Shown piece after piece: positions 11,328 to 23,800 of a stretch of 64,000 bases of DNA. The position numbers were made by a program, and so were the translations under genes. A model generated the notes under the pieces. It was not told the origin of the DNA. It saw nothing but the letters and a program-made list of their open reading frames with translations, and searched no databases. This stretch comes from Paratrimastix pyriformis (taxonomy: Eukaryota > Preaxostyla > Paratrimastigidae). Where the stretch lies: NCBI GenBank assembly GCA_027972325.1, contig JAPMOS010000004.1, forward strand, positions 806,001-870,000, given 5' to 3'. Position 1 is the first letter of the stretch. Each line of letters opens with the position of its first letter.

Positions 11328-11730
11328 TCAGACAGCTCGAGGAGCCCTCGTATGATACAGTTCCGAGCAAGCATCGACTTCGAGTGCGAAAGGCATGGTC
11401 CCACACACACTTTTTGGAAGGGTTGGCGCGAGCGGAGCGATCTCTGGTTGTTTCTGGAGAAAGGGGGGAAAAAAATATAGAAACGTTCTCTTCATGGTGC
11501 GAACCTCTGCTGCAAAGAGTCGCGACTTCTTCTCGTTTGACTTCCTCGAAGCTTGAGGAACCATGTACCAATCAATTTGAACCCACGGATCCTTCGGTGG
11601 AGGAACTGCAGCTGCAGTCTCCGTTGTCGTAACTGGCTGTGTCGCCACACCAGGTGGTCCGGTCGGAGAAGTTGGAGTAGTGGTACTCGTTCTTTTTTGG
11701 TTCTTTTGGGGATCAGGATTTGTTATTCAG
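11328..11730 (-). CDS. Possible small hypothetical gene upstream of the TLDc gene
   Basis: A minus-strand frame reads coherently through TTTPTSPTGPPGVATQPV, PPPKDPWVQIDWYMVPQ and SNEKKSRLFAAE. A GTTCGC donor follows, then a pyrimidine-rich intron ending TTTCTCCAG and a second exon beginning KQPEIAPLAPTLPK with a TGA at 11328. No ATG was found at the 5' end, so the start lies in an unseen exon or the stretch is leader sequence of another transcript. It overlaps the region where the first exon of the plus-strand IMPACT gene is expected. No family is recognised. Confidence 0.3.
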
Positions 11731-11778
11731 GACAGGGTTTGACCCATCCTGCAGGTAAATTCTTCCCGCACCCCACAC

Positions 11779-12876
11779 AACGGCCGCCCAAGAAGAAATA
11801 GACTCGCTGTTAGCCATCTATGGCGACGAAATATCATGGCAAGAGGAAGGAAACGGAAGTCGGGCATACCGATGCGAGATCGCTTTCCCTCTAGAACCCT
11901 TCACAGACCGTCAAGCGTTTTTCTCTTTTATATGGCGCTATCCGACGGAATATCCAGCTGTTGCACCTGTTTTTGAGATTAAGGGGCCGTTCGCCGACGA
12001 CATCAAATCCATTTTCGCGGCTTCCTTGATGGAGCTATTCTCGCCGAACACCCCCGTCATCTTCAATTGGATTGAGTGGCTCCGAGAACACGCTCCCCAT
12101 CATGTTCTATCAGTTTTCGTCGATCATTGGATCAAGAATCCGCCCCCACCGCCAGCTGTCTCCCCTGCCTCCTCTTGTCCGCCATCCACGTCGACACGCG
12201 AGTCCGAACCTGCCACACCTCCTGTTCCCGTGCCCGAAGAGCCCGAAATCGAAATCATCCATGGGCCACCGTTTGTCGACCGAAAAAGGTCACAACCCCC
12301 TCCCTCACTCCCCCCCCGCGATTTTCGGTCAAGCACTCACACGCCCGCCTATCTCCCCCTCTGCCCCAGCAAATTCGTGGCCCACCTGGCCCGAGTGAAG
12401 ACCCTGGCCGAGGTGGAGCAGATGCGGGCCATCCTGCTGCGGGACAAGCGCATCGCCCAGGCCACCCACAACGTCCTGGCCTACCGGCTGTCGGCTCCCC
12501 TCCTCGAGGCGCGCGATGACGACGGCGAGGGCGGGGCCGGGGACACCATGCTCTACCTGCTGCAGAAGATGAATGTCATGGACGTGGCCGTCCTGGTGAC
12601 CCGTTGGTTTGGGGGCATCCTCCTCGGCCCCGACCGGTTCCGTCACTTCCAGGTCGACATCCCCTCCACCCCCCTCCCACCATCCCAGCGGCACTGACCG
12701 CACACAACCTGTAGGAGTTGGCTGTTCATTACATTTTCCTGCCGATGTGCGCATATGGCGGGTGGCCGCAGGACCTGACCAAGGCCATCGTGGACCAGGC
12801 CGGGATGACGGCCAGCGGCAAGCCCACGCCACCACCCGAGAAAGAGAAGAGGCCCACACAGCAGCGCCGGCGATAG
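11779..12876 (+). CDS. IMPACT: IMPACT/Yih1 homologue, RWD plus UPF0029 domain (first exon not located)
   Basis: IMPACT/Yih1 binds GCN1 and thereby blocks GCN2 activation, keeping translation on under amino-acid limitation. The N-terminal RWD domain starts near QEEIDSLLAIYGDE (about 11790) and includes WRYPTEYPAVAPVFEI, the YPxxxP-type core of the fold. A Pro/Glu-rich linker and an intron (about 12290-12370) follow. The UPF0029 domain then reads SKFVAHLARVKTLAEVE, IAQATHNVLAYRL, a DDDGEGGAG loop and VTRWFGGILLGPDRF. The last exon follows an intron ending CCTGTAG at 12713 and starts ELAVHYIF; it ends in a basic tail QQRRR with TAG at 12874-12876. No in-frame ATG precedes the RWD segment, and a stop lies just upstream, so a short first exon is expected between about 11200 and 11760. 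Confidence 0.88.
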
Positions 12877-13358
12877 GACCCGTTCCTCTTCCCGCTGTCT
12901 CCCTTCCCCCCTTCCCGCTGCCTCCCTTCCCCCCTTCCCGCGGTCTCCCTTCTCCCCTTCCCGCGATTCTCTGCCGTGCTGCGCCACGAGGGCTGGTCTT
13001 CGCTTCCGACTGGTCCTCTGGTTCAGTGTCTGTGTCTCTCCCCGTCCTACCCCCCACTTGATTCCGAAAAGTGTTCTCTGAGCCTTGTTTGGGTCACGCT
13101 CGTCAGAGGGGACCGGAGGGCGGAACAGCAGCCGAAGGAGCGGCGCAGGGCAGCCTGTGCATTGACCGCCGGGGGGTCAGACGCGTGACGCGAGAGTGCG
13201 GGTGCAATGAGGAGGAGGAGGCGCCCCGCCTGGCAGCGAGCCGGCGGGGGCGGGAGGGAAGAGAGAGGGCAGCGTTGTGTGCGATGCCCTGGCGCCCGGC
13301 GCAGCGATGATGAAGGGGGATGAGGAGGGTGGAGGAGGTAAGGCGCGGCGTTGCGGGC
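12877..13358. other. Convergent intergenic region between IMPACT and Rpn6
   Basis: No gene is seen. At 12892-12966 there is a pyrimidine-rich imperfect repeat of the type CTTCCCCCCTTCCCGCTGCC. The rest is the shared 3' flank of the two convergent genes. Confidence 0.6.
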
Positions 13359-15490
13359 TCACTTGATGAGGGTGGCCTTCTGGGAGAGCGCGTCGAGGAC
13401 CTTGTTGAGCGAGTCCAGGGTGGCGATCGAGTGCTGGTAGGTTTTCTGTGGCGGTGTGTGTGCGTGCAGGGGGATGCGAGTATGTGCATGGACGTTGTGC
13501 TGGTGGTGTGTGCGTGGCGTGGTGGTGTGCGTGGTGTGGTGGTATGTGCGTGGTGTGGTGGTATGTGCGTGGTGTGGTGGTATGTGCGTGGTGTGGTGGT
13601 ATGTGCGTGGCGTGGTGGTGTGCGTGGTGTGGTGGTATGTGCGTGGTGTGGTGGTATGTGCGTGGTGTGGTGGTATGTGCGTGGTGTGGTGGTATGTGCG
13701 TGGTGTGGTGGTATGTGCGTGGTGGGTGGGAGAGCGAGCCGGTTGCACCGGTGGGAACGGGGACGGACATCTTCGGTGACCTCGGCGAAGACGTTCAGGC
13801 AGCGGGTTTCCTGGTCGAGGATGGCCGTGAGCTTCTTGTCCAGGATCATCTCCGAGAGCCTGGGGGTGCCACGGACGGGCCAAAAAAAGGAGCAACGAGG
13901 ATGAGGATGGGTGACGAGAAGCCCACAAAGGATGCCATTGCAGGGGCGGGGACAGACTTGGTCTCCACCTCGTCGACGGGGAGCCCAATCAAGTGAGCCA
14001 CATGGTCGATCTCGACGCACGAGAAGGGCTCGATAATCCGCTTCAGGTGGCCTGGGAGTGGGGTGGGAGTGAGGGGGGGGACAAGCCGGGGTCAGGTCGG
14101 GCCGTGGGTGGGTGGGGGGGGGGGGGGGGGGGGGGGGGGGGGAGCCACAGACTCTCAAACAGGGTGTCATGGAGGCTCTGCAGGTGGACGTTCACGTGCT
14201 CGTCCTCGGTCAGCTCGGCCGGGAAGGCCTTGAGAACCTTCTGGAACTCGTGCAGGGAGCGCTTCTCCTGGGCCGAGGCGATCTGCTTCATCGCATCCAC
14301 GTCGCGGCCTGGGGGGAAACAAGGAGGGGGCGATGACGGCCGTGCGAGCAAGAAACCAGCACCGATGAACAAATGGGACGCGGGCATAGACAGACCGGCG
14401 TACTTCAGAGCAATGCGCCCAGTGAGCAGAGCAGAAACTTCCTCGGGCTGGAAGTGAGGGGAGAACGGGTGGTGGTGAGAGGTGGAGCAGGCGGCAGCGA
14501 TGGTGACAGACCTTGTTCATCATGATCTTCCCGAGCAGCAGATACTTCAGGCACAGGGCGGCTTCGGCGAGCTTGAGGTTGTCGAAGTTCTCGAAGGCCT
14601 CATAGAAGTACGAGTAGCTGCAGGGTGGAGGTGAGCTCCCCGTCATGGCTATGCACAGGGGAGCACAGACGCAGTCTTGTGGTCGCGCTCTGCGGCGTGG
14701 AGGAGACCCGATTGCAGATCGAGCTTGGCCTGCATCACAGGGGGCATGTAGACCGCGTTGGCCTCGGTCTTGGCCTGAGTGAGAGCCGCCTACAGAGGGT
14801 CTCGACAAAAAAAAAGGAAGACGACAACAAACCCGCGATTTCGGGACGTCGTGAAGGGCAAGCATCAACTGCGACTCAAGCAGGTGGATCTCGACCAGCA
14901 GGCGGTGATCCTCCATCCGTTTCACTTCCTTCAGCAGCTTCTCGATCAACTCCCGCATGGGGACGTAGTCCTTGACTTCCAGGTACCTGGGAAACAAGGT
15001 CAAGGAGGAAACCTGTGCTCCAAACAGACAATGATGCGAGGGTAACTTCAATACGGAGGCGCAAAAAGGTGCGTTCCTCGGAGACGGTCCACCCAATCCA
15101 TTCCTGAAAATATCAAGGGTATCAGTCCCAGACAAGCTAACCGAGGGAACAACCTTGCACATGTCGATCCGGGCACGCTCTGTGTTGGGAATTTGCCCAG
15201 TGAGTTCAATCAGTGTGCGAACTGGTGAACAAAAAGAGGAGCAGTGATAAGAAGTGAGAGCAGAAGAACAAACTGATGTTGGCACTCTTCGAGCGAGGAA
15301 GGTTGGCGAAAAAAGTGCGCGAGTGGCGAAGGAGCTCAGCAACCTTGTCAGCGCGACTGGAAAAAAACAGTGGGTCTCAATCATCTCTTTGAGATCCGGG
15401 CAAAAGAACGGACCCTTCCTTTACAAATTGTTTGGCTTGTTCGATGGCACCGCTTTCGGTGAGTTCCGGCTGAGTCGGCGACGCGGACAT
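13359..15490 (-). CDS. PSMD11: 26S proteasome lid subunit Rpn6 (PSMD11)
   Basis: Rpn6 is the lid subunit that clamps the 19S lid to the 20S core and base. The protein starts [15 protein letters not shown] (ATG at 15490). Recognisable family segments in order are [54 protein letters not shown] followed by [16 protein letters not shown], then [19 protein letters not shown] and [15 protein letters not shown]. The PCI winged-helix end reads [17 protein letters not shown], and the C-terminal helix [20 protein letters not shown] closes the protein. The match to PSMD11 is strong throughout and clearly better than to PSMD12. There are about eight introns, one with a long G run and one with a 19-bp minisatellite. 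The 5' end is 146 bp from the divergent LRR gene. Confidence 0.94.
13500..13730. repeat. 19-bp minisatellite in the last Rpn6 intron
   Basis: The unit is about GTGGTATGTGCGTGGTGTG, with 11-12 copies including a shorter variant that recurs twice as if the array had duplicated in blocks. It lies between the exon containing VFAEVTEDV and the final exon [11 protein letters not shown]. Confidence 0.9.
14114..14142. repeat. Poly-G run in an Rpn6 intron
   Basis: This is a run of 29 G on the plus strand (C in sense) just downstream of the GTCTGT donor after the exon ending HDTLFE. Confidence 0.85.
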
Positions 15491-15636
15491 GGTTGCGCTT
15501 CTGAGAATGACCTCCGTAACACAGGGTAATTTCGGTCCTGTCTTTCCTGTCGTCCAGCGGGTCTGGGAGTTAGCGGGTCTGAAATCAAGTAGAAGTCTCT
15601 TCCCAAAGTGGGATTTACAACAGAGAATAGTAATAG
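15491..15636. promoter_or_regulatory. Short divergent promoter between Rpn6 and the LRR gene
   Basis: Only 146 bp separate the two start codons (minus ATG at 15490, plus ATG at 15637), so promoters and leaders for both genes must lie here or inside the genes. No TATA box or other named motif is obvious. Confidence 0.45.
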
Positions 15637-17586
15637 ATGTCAAACCTGAACGAACTCCCACCTGAGCTCATCAATCAGATCATTACTGCTTCTCGCCTGT
15701 ATTCTGGTTATTTTTACGCGCTCATGATTTCATTATGCCGGAAGACGCGAAGTGTCCTGTTGGGATCTCCAGCTCAACTTGTCTTCTCCGATTGGCGCGA
15801 ACCACTCGATATCAGGGAACGCGCCACCACCCCGCTCCCGACTGCGGATGCCATTGCCGCTCTCATTGGCCCGTGCCACGAATTGTGCGAGCTTGAATTA
15901 TCCCAGTACATTTGTTTCACGAATCCGGATGCCGACCGTTCTGAATGGGCGGACCTGGCATTTTCGGACCATCCAAATCTGCGGTCTTTCGTTTGCCTGA
16001 GAACCGGCCTCCCTGACAATGCGGTCATCCGCATCCTCGGGCACATCCGTGCAAGCCTCGTCACGCTCGATTTGGGTTGGAGTCTCGGGGCAACTGACCC
16101 CCAGGGTGTCCTGACCGCCGCCGGCTGTTGTCCTCACCTGGAGGCACTGACGACCTTCCTGGACGGCAGCTCTGCCCCCGGCTGTTATGGGGCCCTCTGG
16201 CCATGCGCCGAGCAGCTCACCTCGCTGGCCCTCCAGGAATCGGAGGCGGAGGGACTTCTCGAGGAGCTTCTCCAGCAGTGCCGCCGCCTGCGCTGCCTGC
16301 GCCTCATGGCCAGCACAAATCACCCCACTGCGGCCGTCACCATCCCGCCAGCCCTCGGGGCCACCCTCGAGGAGCTCCACTGTGGGCCGCGCACCTTCGT
16401 GTCGGTCCTGGCCCACCCCGCGCCCTTCACGGGCCGCCTGCGCAAGCTAAACCTCCTCACGGGGTATCCCTGGGGCCACGCCGACGCGTTCGTGTTCTTC
16501 CTGCGAGCCAACCGGGCCAGCTTGGAGGTGCTCCACCTGGGGAACTACCCCGTCCCGGGCACCGTCCTGGAGGCACTGGAGGCCATGCCCCGCCTCTCGG
16601 AGCTCGCCGTCCAAACCGACCCGACGGCCTGGAAGTCGCAGTGGCACAATCTCTCGCGGGTCTTGGCCCGCTGCCGCCGGGCCCGGCTGGCCATCGGGTC
16701 CCTCCAGGGCTCGGTCCCCTGCCCGCTGGTGGTGCAGAGCGGTTCGCTCCGTTCCCTCGAGGTGGTCGGGGGCCTGGCCGGGCCCGTCACCATCGAGGCG
16801 GCGGCCCTCGAGCGGCTGGTCTTCTCCACGCCCGACTGCCAGGCCGTCTGCCCGCTGGTCCTGCGCACCCCCGCCCTGCAGCACCTGGCGGGCCTCGCGG
16901 GGCAGTTTGACCTGACCGGCTCGGAGCCCCTGCCCAGCCTGGCCGAGATCGAGGGTTCCGCTCACTCGCCCGGCGAGTCGCGTTGGCTGGGCCAGCTGCC
17001 GGCCCTCTGCCCCCGGCTGCGCTCCCTGCTTGGCGTCTCGCTGTCGTGGCCCGCCCCGGCCAGCAGCAGCCTCGTGGCGGGCGAGCTGCTGCCCCAGATC
17101 ACCGCCCTCCAGGCGACCCTCCGTGACCTGCCCCCGGGCCAGCCCCCTGCCCCATTATTCCAGGCCGGGCCTCGCCTGGGGGCGCTGCTTCTGACCGTGT
17201 GGAAGCCCTGCCCTGGCCCGGTGACCGTTTGCGGGGCGGCCCTGGGCCGGCTGAGGCTGGAAGTGCCCGACCCGGTCCATGTCATCGACCTGACCGCCTG
17301 CCCTGCCCTCACCCGGCTTCGGGTCAGCACCACCGCCCCCGACGACCTGGACATCTTCGGCGAGGGCAGCCCGGGCGAGCCTCTGGAGGAGATCAGGCTG
17401 GCCCCCCGGGTTGGCGCCCTGAGCACGCTCATCCTCGAGCGGCCGGTGACCCGGGCCGCCCTGGAGGGGCTGCTCGGCCGGAGGGCCCGCCCCCCGAGCA
17501 CCCTGCGCACCAAACTGGTCGTCGAGCCGCAGCCGCCGGGGGAGGAAGGGGGCGAGGAGGCCGCCCCATTCTTCGAGTTGTTCTGA
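15637..17586 (+). CDS. F-box-like/leucine-rich-repeat protein, single exon
   Basis: This is an uninterrupted 649-residue frame. The first 45 residues look like an F-box or short helical adaptor (LPPELINQIITASRL, then an FxxLxxxC pattern). The rest has irregular leucine-rich segments such as CEQLTSL-type, RRLRCLRLMAS, LEVLHLGNYPVP and RLSELAV, typical of protist LRR proteins with an RNI-like curve. The last part is Pro/Ala-rich with no transmembrane segment. A substrate-receptor role in ubiquitylation is a guess from the N-terminal motif. GC at third positions rises steadily from the 5' end to the 3' end. It is one of the few intron-free genes here. Confidence 0.75.
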   Translation: MSNLNELPPELINQIITASRLYSGYFYALMISLCRKTRSVLLGSPAQLVFSDWREPLDIRERATTPLPTADAIAALIGPCHELCELELSQYICFTNPDADRSEWADLAFSDHPNLRSFVCLRTGLPDNAVIRILGHIRASLVTLDLGWSLGATDPQGVLTAAGCCPHLEALTTFLDGSSAPGCYGALWPCAEQLTSLALQESEAEGLLEELLQQCRRLRCLRLMASTNHPTAAVTIPPALGATLEELHCGPRTFVSVLAHPAPFTGRLRKLNLLTGYPWGHADAFVFFLRANRASLEVLHLGNYPVPGTVLEALEAMPRLSELAVQTDPTAWKSQWHNLSRVLARCRRARLAIGSLQGSVPCPLVVQSGSLRSLEVVGGLAGPVTIEAAALERLVFSTPDCQAVCPLVLRTPALQHLAGLAGQFDLTGSEPLPSLAEIEGSAHSPGESRWLGQLPALCPRLRSLLGVSLSWPAPASSSLVAGELLPQITALQATLRDLPPGQPPAPLFQAGPRLGALLLTVWKPCPGPVTVCGAALGRLRLEVPDPVHVIDLTACPALTRLRVSTTAPDDLDIFGEGSPGEPLEEIRLAPRVGALSTLILERPVTRAALEGLLGRRARPPSTLRTKLVVEPQPPGEEGGEEAAPFFELF

Positions 17587-17812
17587 TCGCATTGTCGGTT
17601 TGTTGTTGTGTTTAACATAGTTTTTTTGACCCGCGGGGGGAGGAGAGAAACGGAACGACGGAAGCCGCACAAACACGGAGAGACCGATTCCGTTCATCCA
17701 CCCAAAAAAGAGGAGGAGGGAGAGGAAAAGGAGAAACTACTTATAACGAAGGAGGGTTGTACCCCCAAAGCCTGCAGGCCCCATCATCATCCGGCCGCCG
17801 CCCCGACCCACC

Positions 17813-20800
17813 TCAAGGGGCCTTGCGATCGGGGGCGGGCACGGAGTCCGGTGTGTAGGCGGGGCTCGAGGGGCTGTAGGACGGTGAGCTGGGCGAGTAT
17901 GACGGCGAGGCGGGCGAGCCGGCAGAGTCCGGGGTGTAGGCGGGGCTCGACGGCGAATACGAGGGAGACGCGCGGCCCTGCTCGCTCTTGATGGGCACCC
18001 CGGCGGGCTTGACCGAGTCCGGGGTGTAGTTGGGGCTCGAGGGCGAGTACGAAGGGCTTGAAGGGCTGTAGCTGGGGCTGTTGCGGGTGGCGGTGGGGGC
18101 GGATGGGGATGTGAGAAAGGGTGGCCGAAGGGGGAAGGAGGCAATGAAGCCGAGAGGAGGGAGCGGACCTTGATGGGGAGTAAGACGGGCTCGAGGGCGA
18201 GTAGTTGGGGCTGGACGGCGAGTACGAGGGGCTGGAAGGCGAGTAGCTGGGGCTGCTGGGCGAGTACGATGGGCTCGAGGGGCTGTACGAGGGCGAGCTG
18301 GGCGAGTACGATGGGCTGCTGGGCGAGTACGATGGGCTGCTGGGCGAGTACGATGGGCTGGACGGGCTGTACGAGGGCGAGCTGGGCGAGTACGAGGGGC
18401 TGCTGGGCGAGTACGAGGGACTTGACGGGCTGTACGAGGGGCTGCTGGGCGAATAACTCGGGCTGCTGGGCGAGTACGAGGGGCTCGAGGGACTGTAGCT
18501 GGGGCTGGCCGGGGAATAGCTGGGACTGGCCGGGGAATAGCTGGGACTGGCCGGAGAATAGCTCGGGCTGCTGGGCGTGTAGGCGGGTGAGCTGGGCGAG
18601 TACGAGGGCGAGGCAGGCACGTAGCCAGGGTGCGCGTTCGAGTAGACGGGCTGGCTGGCGGGTGCATACGGGGACGGCTGCCCGGGGGCGGCGCCCGATC
18701 CGGGGCTGGGGCTGAACATGACATCGCCTGGGAGAGGAGACCCGGGGCCGAACGGTGAGAAGGGCGTCGAGGCCGAGCGGGGGCTGGCCCCGGACATGGC
18801 CGGCGAGGCCTGGTAGAGGGGCGTCATCTGAGGCGAGGCGGTCAGGCCGTCCTCGGTCTCCATGCCGGCGGCTCCCTCGATGGCCGAGGGCAGCACCGGA
18901 ATGGCCTCCCGACAGCGCTCCTCGTCGAGCAACGTGTCGAAGGTGCCCGTGCCCACGGGGGCGATCTGACCCAGCATGATGTTGCTACTGACGCCCGTGA
19001 GCCGGTCCAGCTCGGCGAACCCGGCCGCATCGTTGAGCATATCGACGGTCTCCTCGAAGGAGCACCGCAGGAGGGGACCCGTGTCCTGCCGGTTGATGCC
19101 GTGACGGGTGATGGCCATCAGGTAGCCGCGGGAGGTCATCACGTCCGCCAGCAGGGCCAAGTGACGGTAGTTGACGTAGGACCCGTCGAACTCGATCACC
19201 TGGCGCAGCTCCTTGAGGAGGGTGTTCCGGACGGCCTCAATGCCCAGCACTTGGGCGGCCTCGATGATGTTGTTGGTGATGGTCCGGGTCGGGTCGACCT
19301 TCTCGTGGCACATCACCTGGGCCAAGTTGCACCCATCCGTCTCCAGAACCCACTAATGGCGCCACACGACGACACCAGTGGCAAAAACCGGTATGAAAAT
19401 CCGCCCGCCCACAGGTCGCGCAGAAGTGCGGGTGCGGGTGCGGGTGCGGGTGCGGGTGCGGGTGCGGGTGCGGGTGCGGGTGCGGGTGCGGGTGCGGGTG
19501 CGGGTGCGGGTGCGGGTGCGGGTGCGGGTGCGGGTGCGGGTGCGGGTGCGACGAGAAAGGCAGACCTCGTTCTGGGTGCCGTAGGTACCGTCGGGCTTGA
19601 TGATCGTCCGCTTGGATTCGCGCAGAGAGACCTTCTTGATGTCGGGGATACCCTTGAGGGTGAGCTCCTGCAGCATGTTCACCTCAACTTTCTTCAGGAA
19701 GATGTCGTCCTCCGAGGCCGACATGGCGTCGTCCTTGTTCTCCTGGACCATCCGCAGCCGGACGACCAGCTTCTCGGCGTTATCGTCGCTGAAGATGCAG
19801 TGCAGGTCTCCCGAAAAGTGCTCGCGGATCTGCGAGGGGTTGGAGCGGAGTGAGTCACGGGGGGAGGGTCACGGCAAGACCTTATCGGCGATGTCGTGCA
19901 TTTGGAGCTTGTGGGCCATCATCATGGGCCGGTCCAGGACGAGTCTGAGCAGCCAGGGGCTCATCTTCTGCGGGAGCTCCTCGATTTCGTAGTAGGTCTT
20001 GACGAAGAGGTCGTCCTCGGGGATGACCGTGTGCTGCTCGTCGGGGTCGTACCAGATCTCGCTCTGGGCCGTCACATGGCGCAGCGTGCAGTAGCTGATC
20101 TCCGATTGGACCTCCATGGCCCCGTCCATCGTGTCGGAGTACGGCGACCGCAGGAAGACCGTCAGCGAGGGGGTCCGGGTCTTCTTGGCCACGTTAATCA
20201 GCTCCTTCAGGCGGGGCACACCCAGCGTGACGTTCTTGGCCGAGACACCGGCGTAGTGGAAGGTGTTCAGGGTCATCTGGGTGGCGGGCTCACCGATGGA
20301 CTGGGCCGCAATGGGGCCCACCATCTCGCCGGGGTGGGCCGAGGCCTGCTGGAAGCGAGTGGCGATCTCACCCAGCAGCCAGTCGAAGGCCTCCGGGGTG
20401 AGACGATGCTCCTTGGTGATGACGTAGCTGTTCAGCATGGACCGCAGCAGGACGTTGAAGAGCAGAGTGGCGTTCTTTTGGGCCTCCTCGGCGATGCTAT
20501 CCTTGCCCGGGACCACCACCAGCCGCTGGCCCAACTTGCGCACCTCGGTGACCACCTTAACGGGGCTCAGGGCCGTGGGACGCTTGACGTCGATGGCGAA
20601 CTTCTTCTTGGCGGTCCACATGAGCCGGGTGATGTTGACCGGCATGGGCCAGCTGGGCTCGCCGCTCGCCATGATCTCGGTGCGCATCAGCTGGCGGTCT
20701 TCCTGCAGCTGGGCGAACTCCTCCCGGAGAATCTCCAGGGCCCGGGGATCTTCCAGCTGTTCGACCACCTCGCGCTGCAGGAAGACCTCCAGCTGGCGGA

Positions 20801-23800
20801 GCGCGTCCGACTTGAAGCTCCCCGTGGCCGTCAGGGCGAGGCCGTCCAGCGGGAAGCGGAACTTGTCCACGAACTTCTTGTCGGCGAGGGTCAGAATCTC
20901 GAACTGTGACCAGTTGGTTGGTTGACAGGAGAGGAGAAAAAAAGAAACAGTCGTGCAGATGAGAACGAGGCAAAAAGATTGGAGGAAAGGGCAAAGGGTG
21001 GACGTGAGGGATCATCGGTCGGACCTTCTGGGTCTCCATGAACTCGCCCGACATACCGTCCTCGCCATAAGCGAACTGGACCACCTCGTCGATGGAGTTA
21101 CGAACGGTGCCGTCGTAGCGGATGGAGACGTCCTCCATGGCCTTGACCAGACGCCGCTGGATGTAACCGGTCTCGGAGGTCTTCACGGCAGTATCGATGA
21201 GACCCTCACGGCCACCCATGGTGTGGAAGAAGAACTCCTGTGGGGTCAGGCCACGCAGGTAGGAGTTCTCGACGAAGCCCCGAGACTCGGCGCCGTTGTC
21301 GTTGGCCGTGAAGTGGGGCAGGGTCCGCTGGTGGAACCCATAGGGAATTCGCTTGCCCTCGACGTTCTGCTGGCCCACACAGGCAATGATCTGGGACACG
21401 TTGATGTTGGAGCCCTTCGAACCACCGGACACGATGTTCTGTGCGCGGGTGGTGGGGAGGTGGGTGAGGGGAGGTGATGGGAGGGGGGCGAGGACACACG
21501 AGTAGTATTAGGGACGGGCTTCTGCTGCTGTTGCTGTGGTGGTGGTGGGTGGTGTGGAAAGGCAGGCAGAGCCGCGGCGCGGGTGGCGCGTGCAACCAGA
21601 CCTTGATGTTGTTGCGGTCCGAGAGTGACTTCTGGGCACTGGAGCCGGCCGTGTTGGTGGCCTCGTTCAGAGCCTTGTTGACCTCGATCTCGAAGGACTC
21701 CTGCTTGGTCTTGCCGGGCTTCTCGTCAAGCTTGTCCTCGATGAAGAGCTTAATGAGCTGGGTCACCTTCTCTTGGGCCTGTTTGATGGTCTCCATGATG
21801 TTGCGCAGGGTTGCCACATCGGCGATGGTGTCTTGAATACCGATGGTGAAACCGTGCTGCAGCAGCCAGTAGTTGATGACCCGCTGGGTGTTGTTGAGGA
21901 ACTCCTTGGCGGCCTCGGGGCCCTTGTCTTTCCAGATGACGTGGATCAGGGAGCCCGTGCCGTTGCCAAGGGTCTTCTTGCAGAGAGTTCCGCAGATCAG
22001 CTCGCCGTTCTCGATGATCACCACCGAGTCCAGCGGGTACAGCGGGTCGTTGGCGTTCTCGGGGTCCTTGGCCGGATCGGGGTGCCACCCCGAGGTGCGC
22101 TCGAGGTTGATCTCGGCCGGGATGATGCGACTGAAGACCTGCTTGCCCGTCCACAGGGGCCGAGGCTTCAGGATGGCCGCCTCGGGGATGACGCCGTCCC
22201 AGTTGGGGATCCACATCAAACAATTCATCAGCAGATCCTGGTGGGGGTGGGTTGAGGGATGGCAGATGAAGACGGTCGAACCCTCATCAACAATTCACCT
22301 TCCCGTCCAAAACCCCACCTCGTCCAAGGACCTTCTCGAGGAAGCTGTCCCGCTTTGTGAAGTTTCGGGAGCCCAGCAGAGCGTCCTGGACGACAGAGAT
22401 GACGGGCTTGTTGGAGGCGGGCGTCACGATCTGACGCTGGACCATCATCAGCTCGCGGGTCTCAGCCCGGGTCTCTTGAGACTGGGGCACATGCAAGTTC
22501 ATCTCATCCCCATCAAAGTCGGCGTTGTAGGGAGTGGTGCAACTGAGGTTGAGCCGGAACGAGCTGTAGGGCATGATCTTGATACGGTGTCCCATGATAC
22601 TCATCTTGTGCAACGAAGGCTGCCGATTAAATAGGATGAAGTCGCCATCTGTCGCGGGGGAGGTGGGGAGGGGATGCAAGTTAGGATCCAACTCGAAGAG
22701 TGGTTGGACAGATCCTGTTTGGGCGGAACCACCACCACCCACCCACCCACCCACCCGCCTCGCACGCGTTCGGACCCATGATGTGTCGTTCGACGATGTC
22801 GCCGATGGCCAGCCGCTTGTCGTGGGGGTCGTGGACATGGCGCAGGTCGAACTGCTCCCCGTCAGCCGCCCGAACGAAGTAACGGGCACCCGGGTGCGTG
22901 TCGGGCCCGTTGTCAACCATCTTCTGAAGCCTAATCGACAAGTGGGGATGATGGAGGGATCAGGTCGTGGCGACGGACTGTTCGATGTTGAAGGGGGTGA
23001 CCCGTTCGGGATAGGTCATGTTGAGGGCGATCGACTTGGGGACGCCCACCTGGTCGATGGACAGCAGCGGATCGGGAGTGATGACCGTCCGGGCACTGAA
23101 GTCGACACGCTTGCCCATCAGATTGCCACGAATGCGGCCTTCCTTGCCCTTCAGACGTTGGCTGATGGACTTGACAGGCTTGCCGCTCTTTTGCTTGGCC
23201 TATGTGCGAAGATGGGGGTGTGATGAGGCATGTTTCGCAAGAGCAGGAGGGGAAGAAAATAGGCATCCGATCGACACGGACCAGTGGCTGTCCAGGGATC
23301 GTGTTGTCGAAGTACGTAGCCACGGTCCATTGCAGCACTTCCGTGGCATTGGCGAGAGTGTGATTGGCAGAGCCCTTCTGTTTGTACGACCGGACCAGGT
23401 TGTTGGCCTGGATGATGTCGGAGAGCTTGTAGGTGAGATCATCCTTCGAGCTGCGCGACGAGTCCAGCATGATGGATGGCCGCACAGCGGGGGGTGGCAC
23501 GGGAAGCACCTTGAGGACCATCCAGGACGGGTGGGCGAGCTTGGGATTGAGTCCCATGATGCGGCAGTCCTCATCGCTGATCTTCCGAAGGACCTCAAAT
23601 GCCTGAGAACAGGGGAGGATGGGAGGTGAAATGGAGACAGAAACAGCTCCTCGGGACCATGCTCATTCCCCCCCCCCCCCCCCCCTCCCCCCTTGCCGCT
23701 CACCTCCAGACCTCGCTCGCTGAGAAGGGGGTGTCGGTTGCGGCTTCGGTATCGGACTTCACCGTCTTCCTTTTGATTCCAAGTCCAGAACGCATGAACT

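Noticed and set aside
13359-15490. Rpn5/PSMD12 as the identity of the proteasome gene
   Set aside because: Blocks such as [24 protein letters not shown] and [13 protein letters not shown] fit PSMD11/Rpn6 and not PSMD12.
19353-19751. Arg-Thr repeat protein on the minus strand
   Set aside because: Its middle is the intronic GGGTGC hexamer read through. The flanking frames are RPB1 exons that are conserved only when this part is removed.
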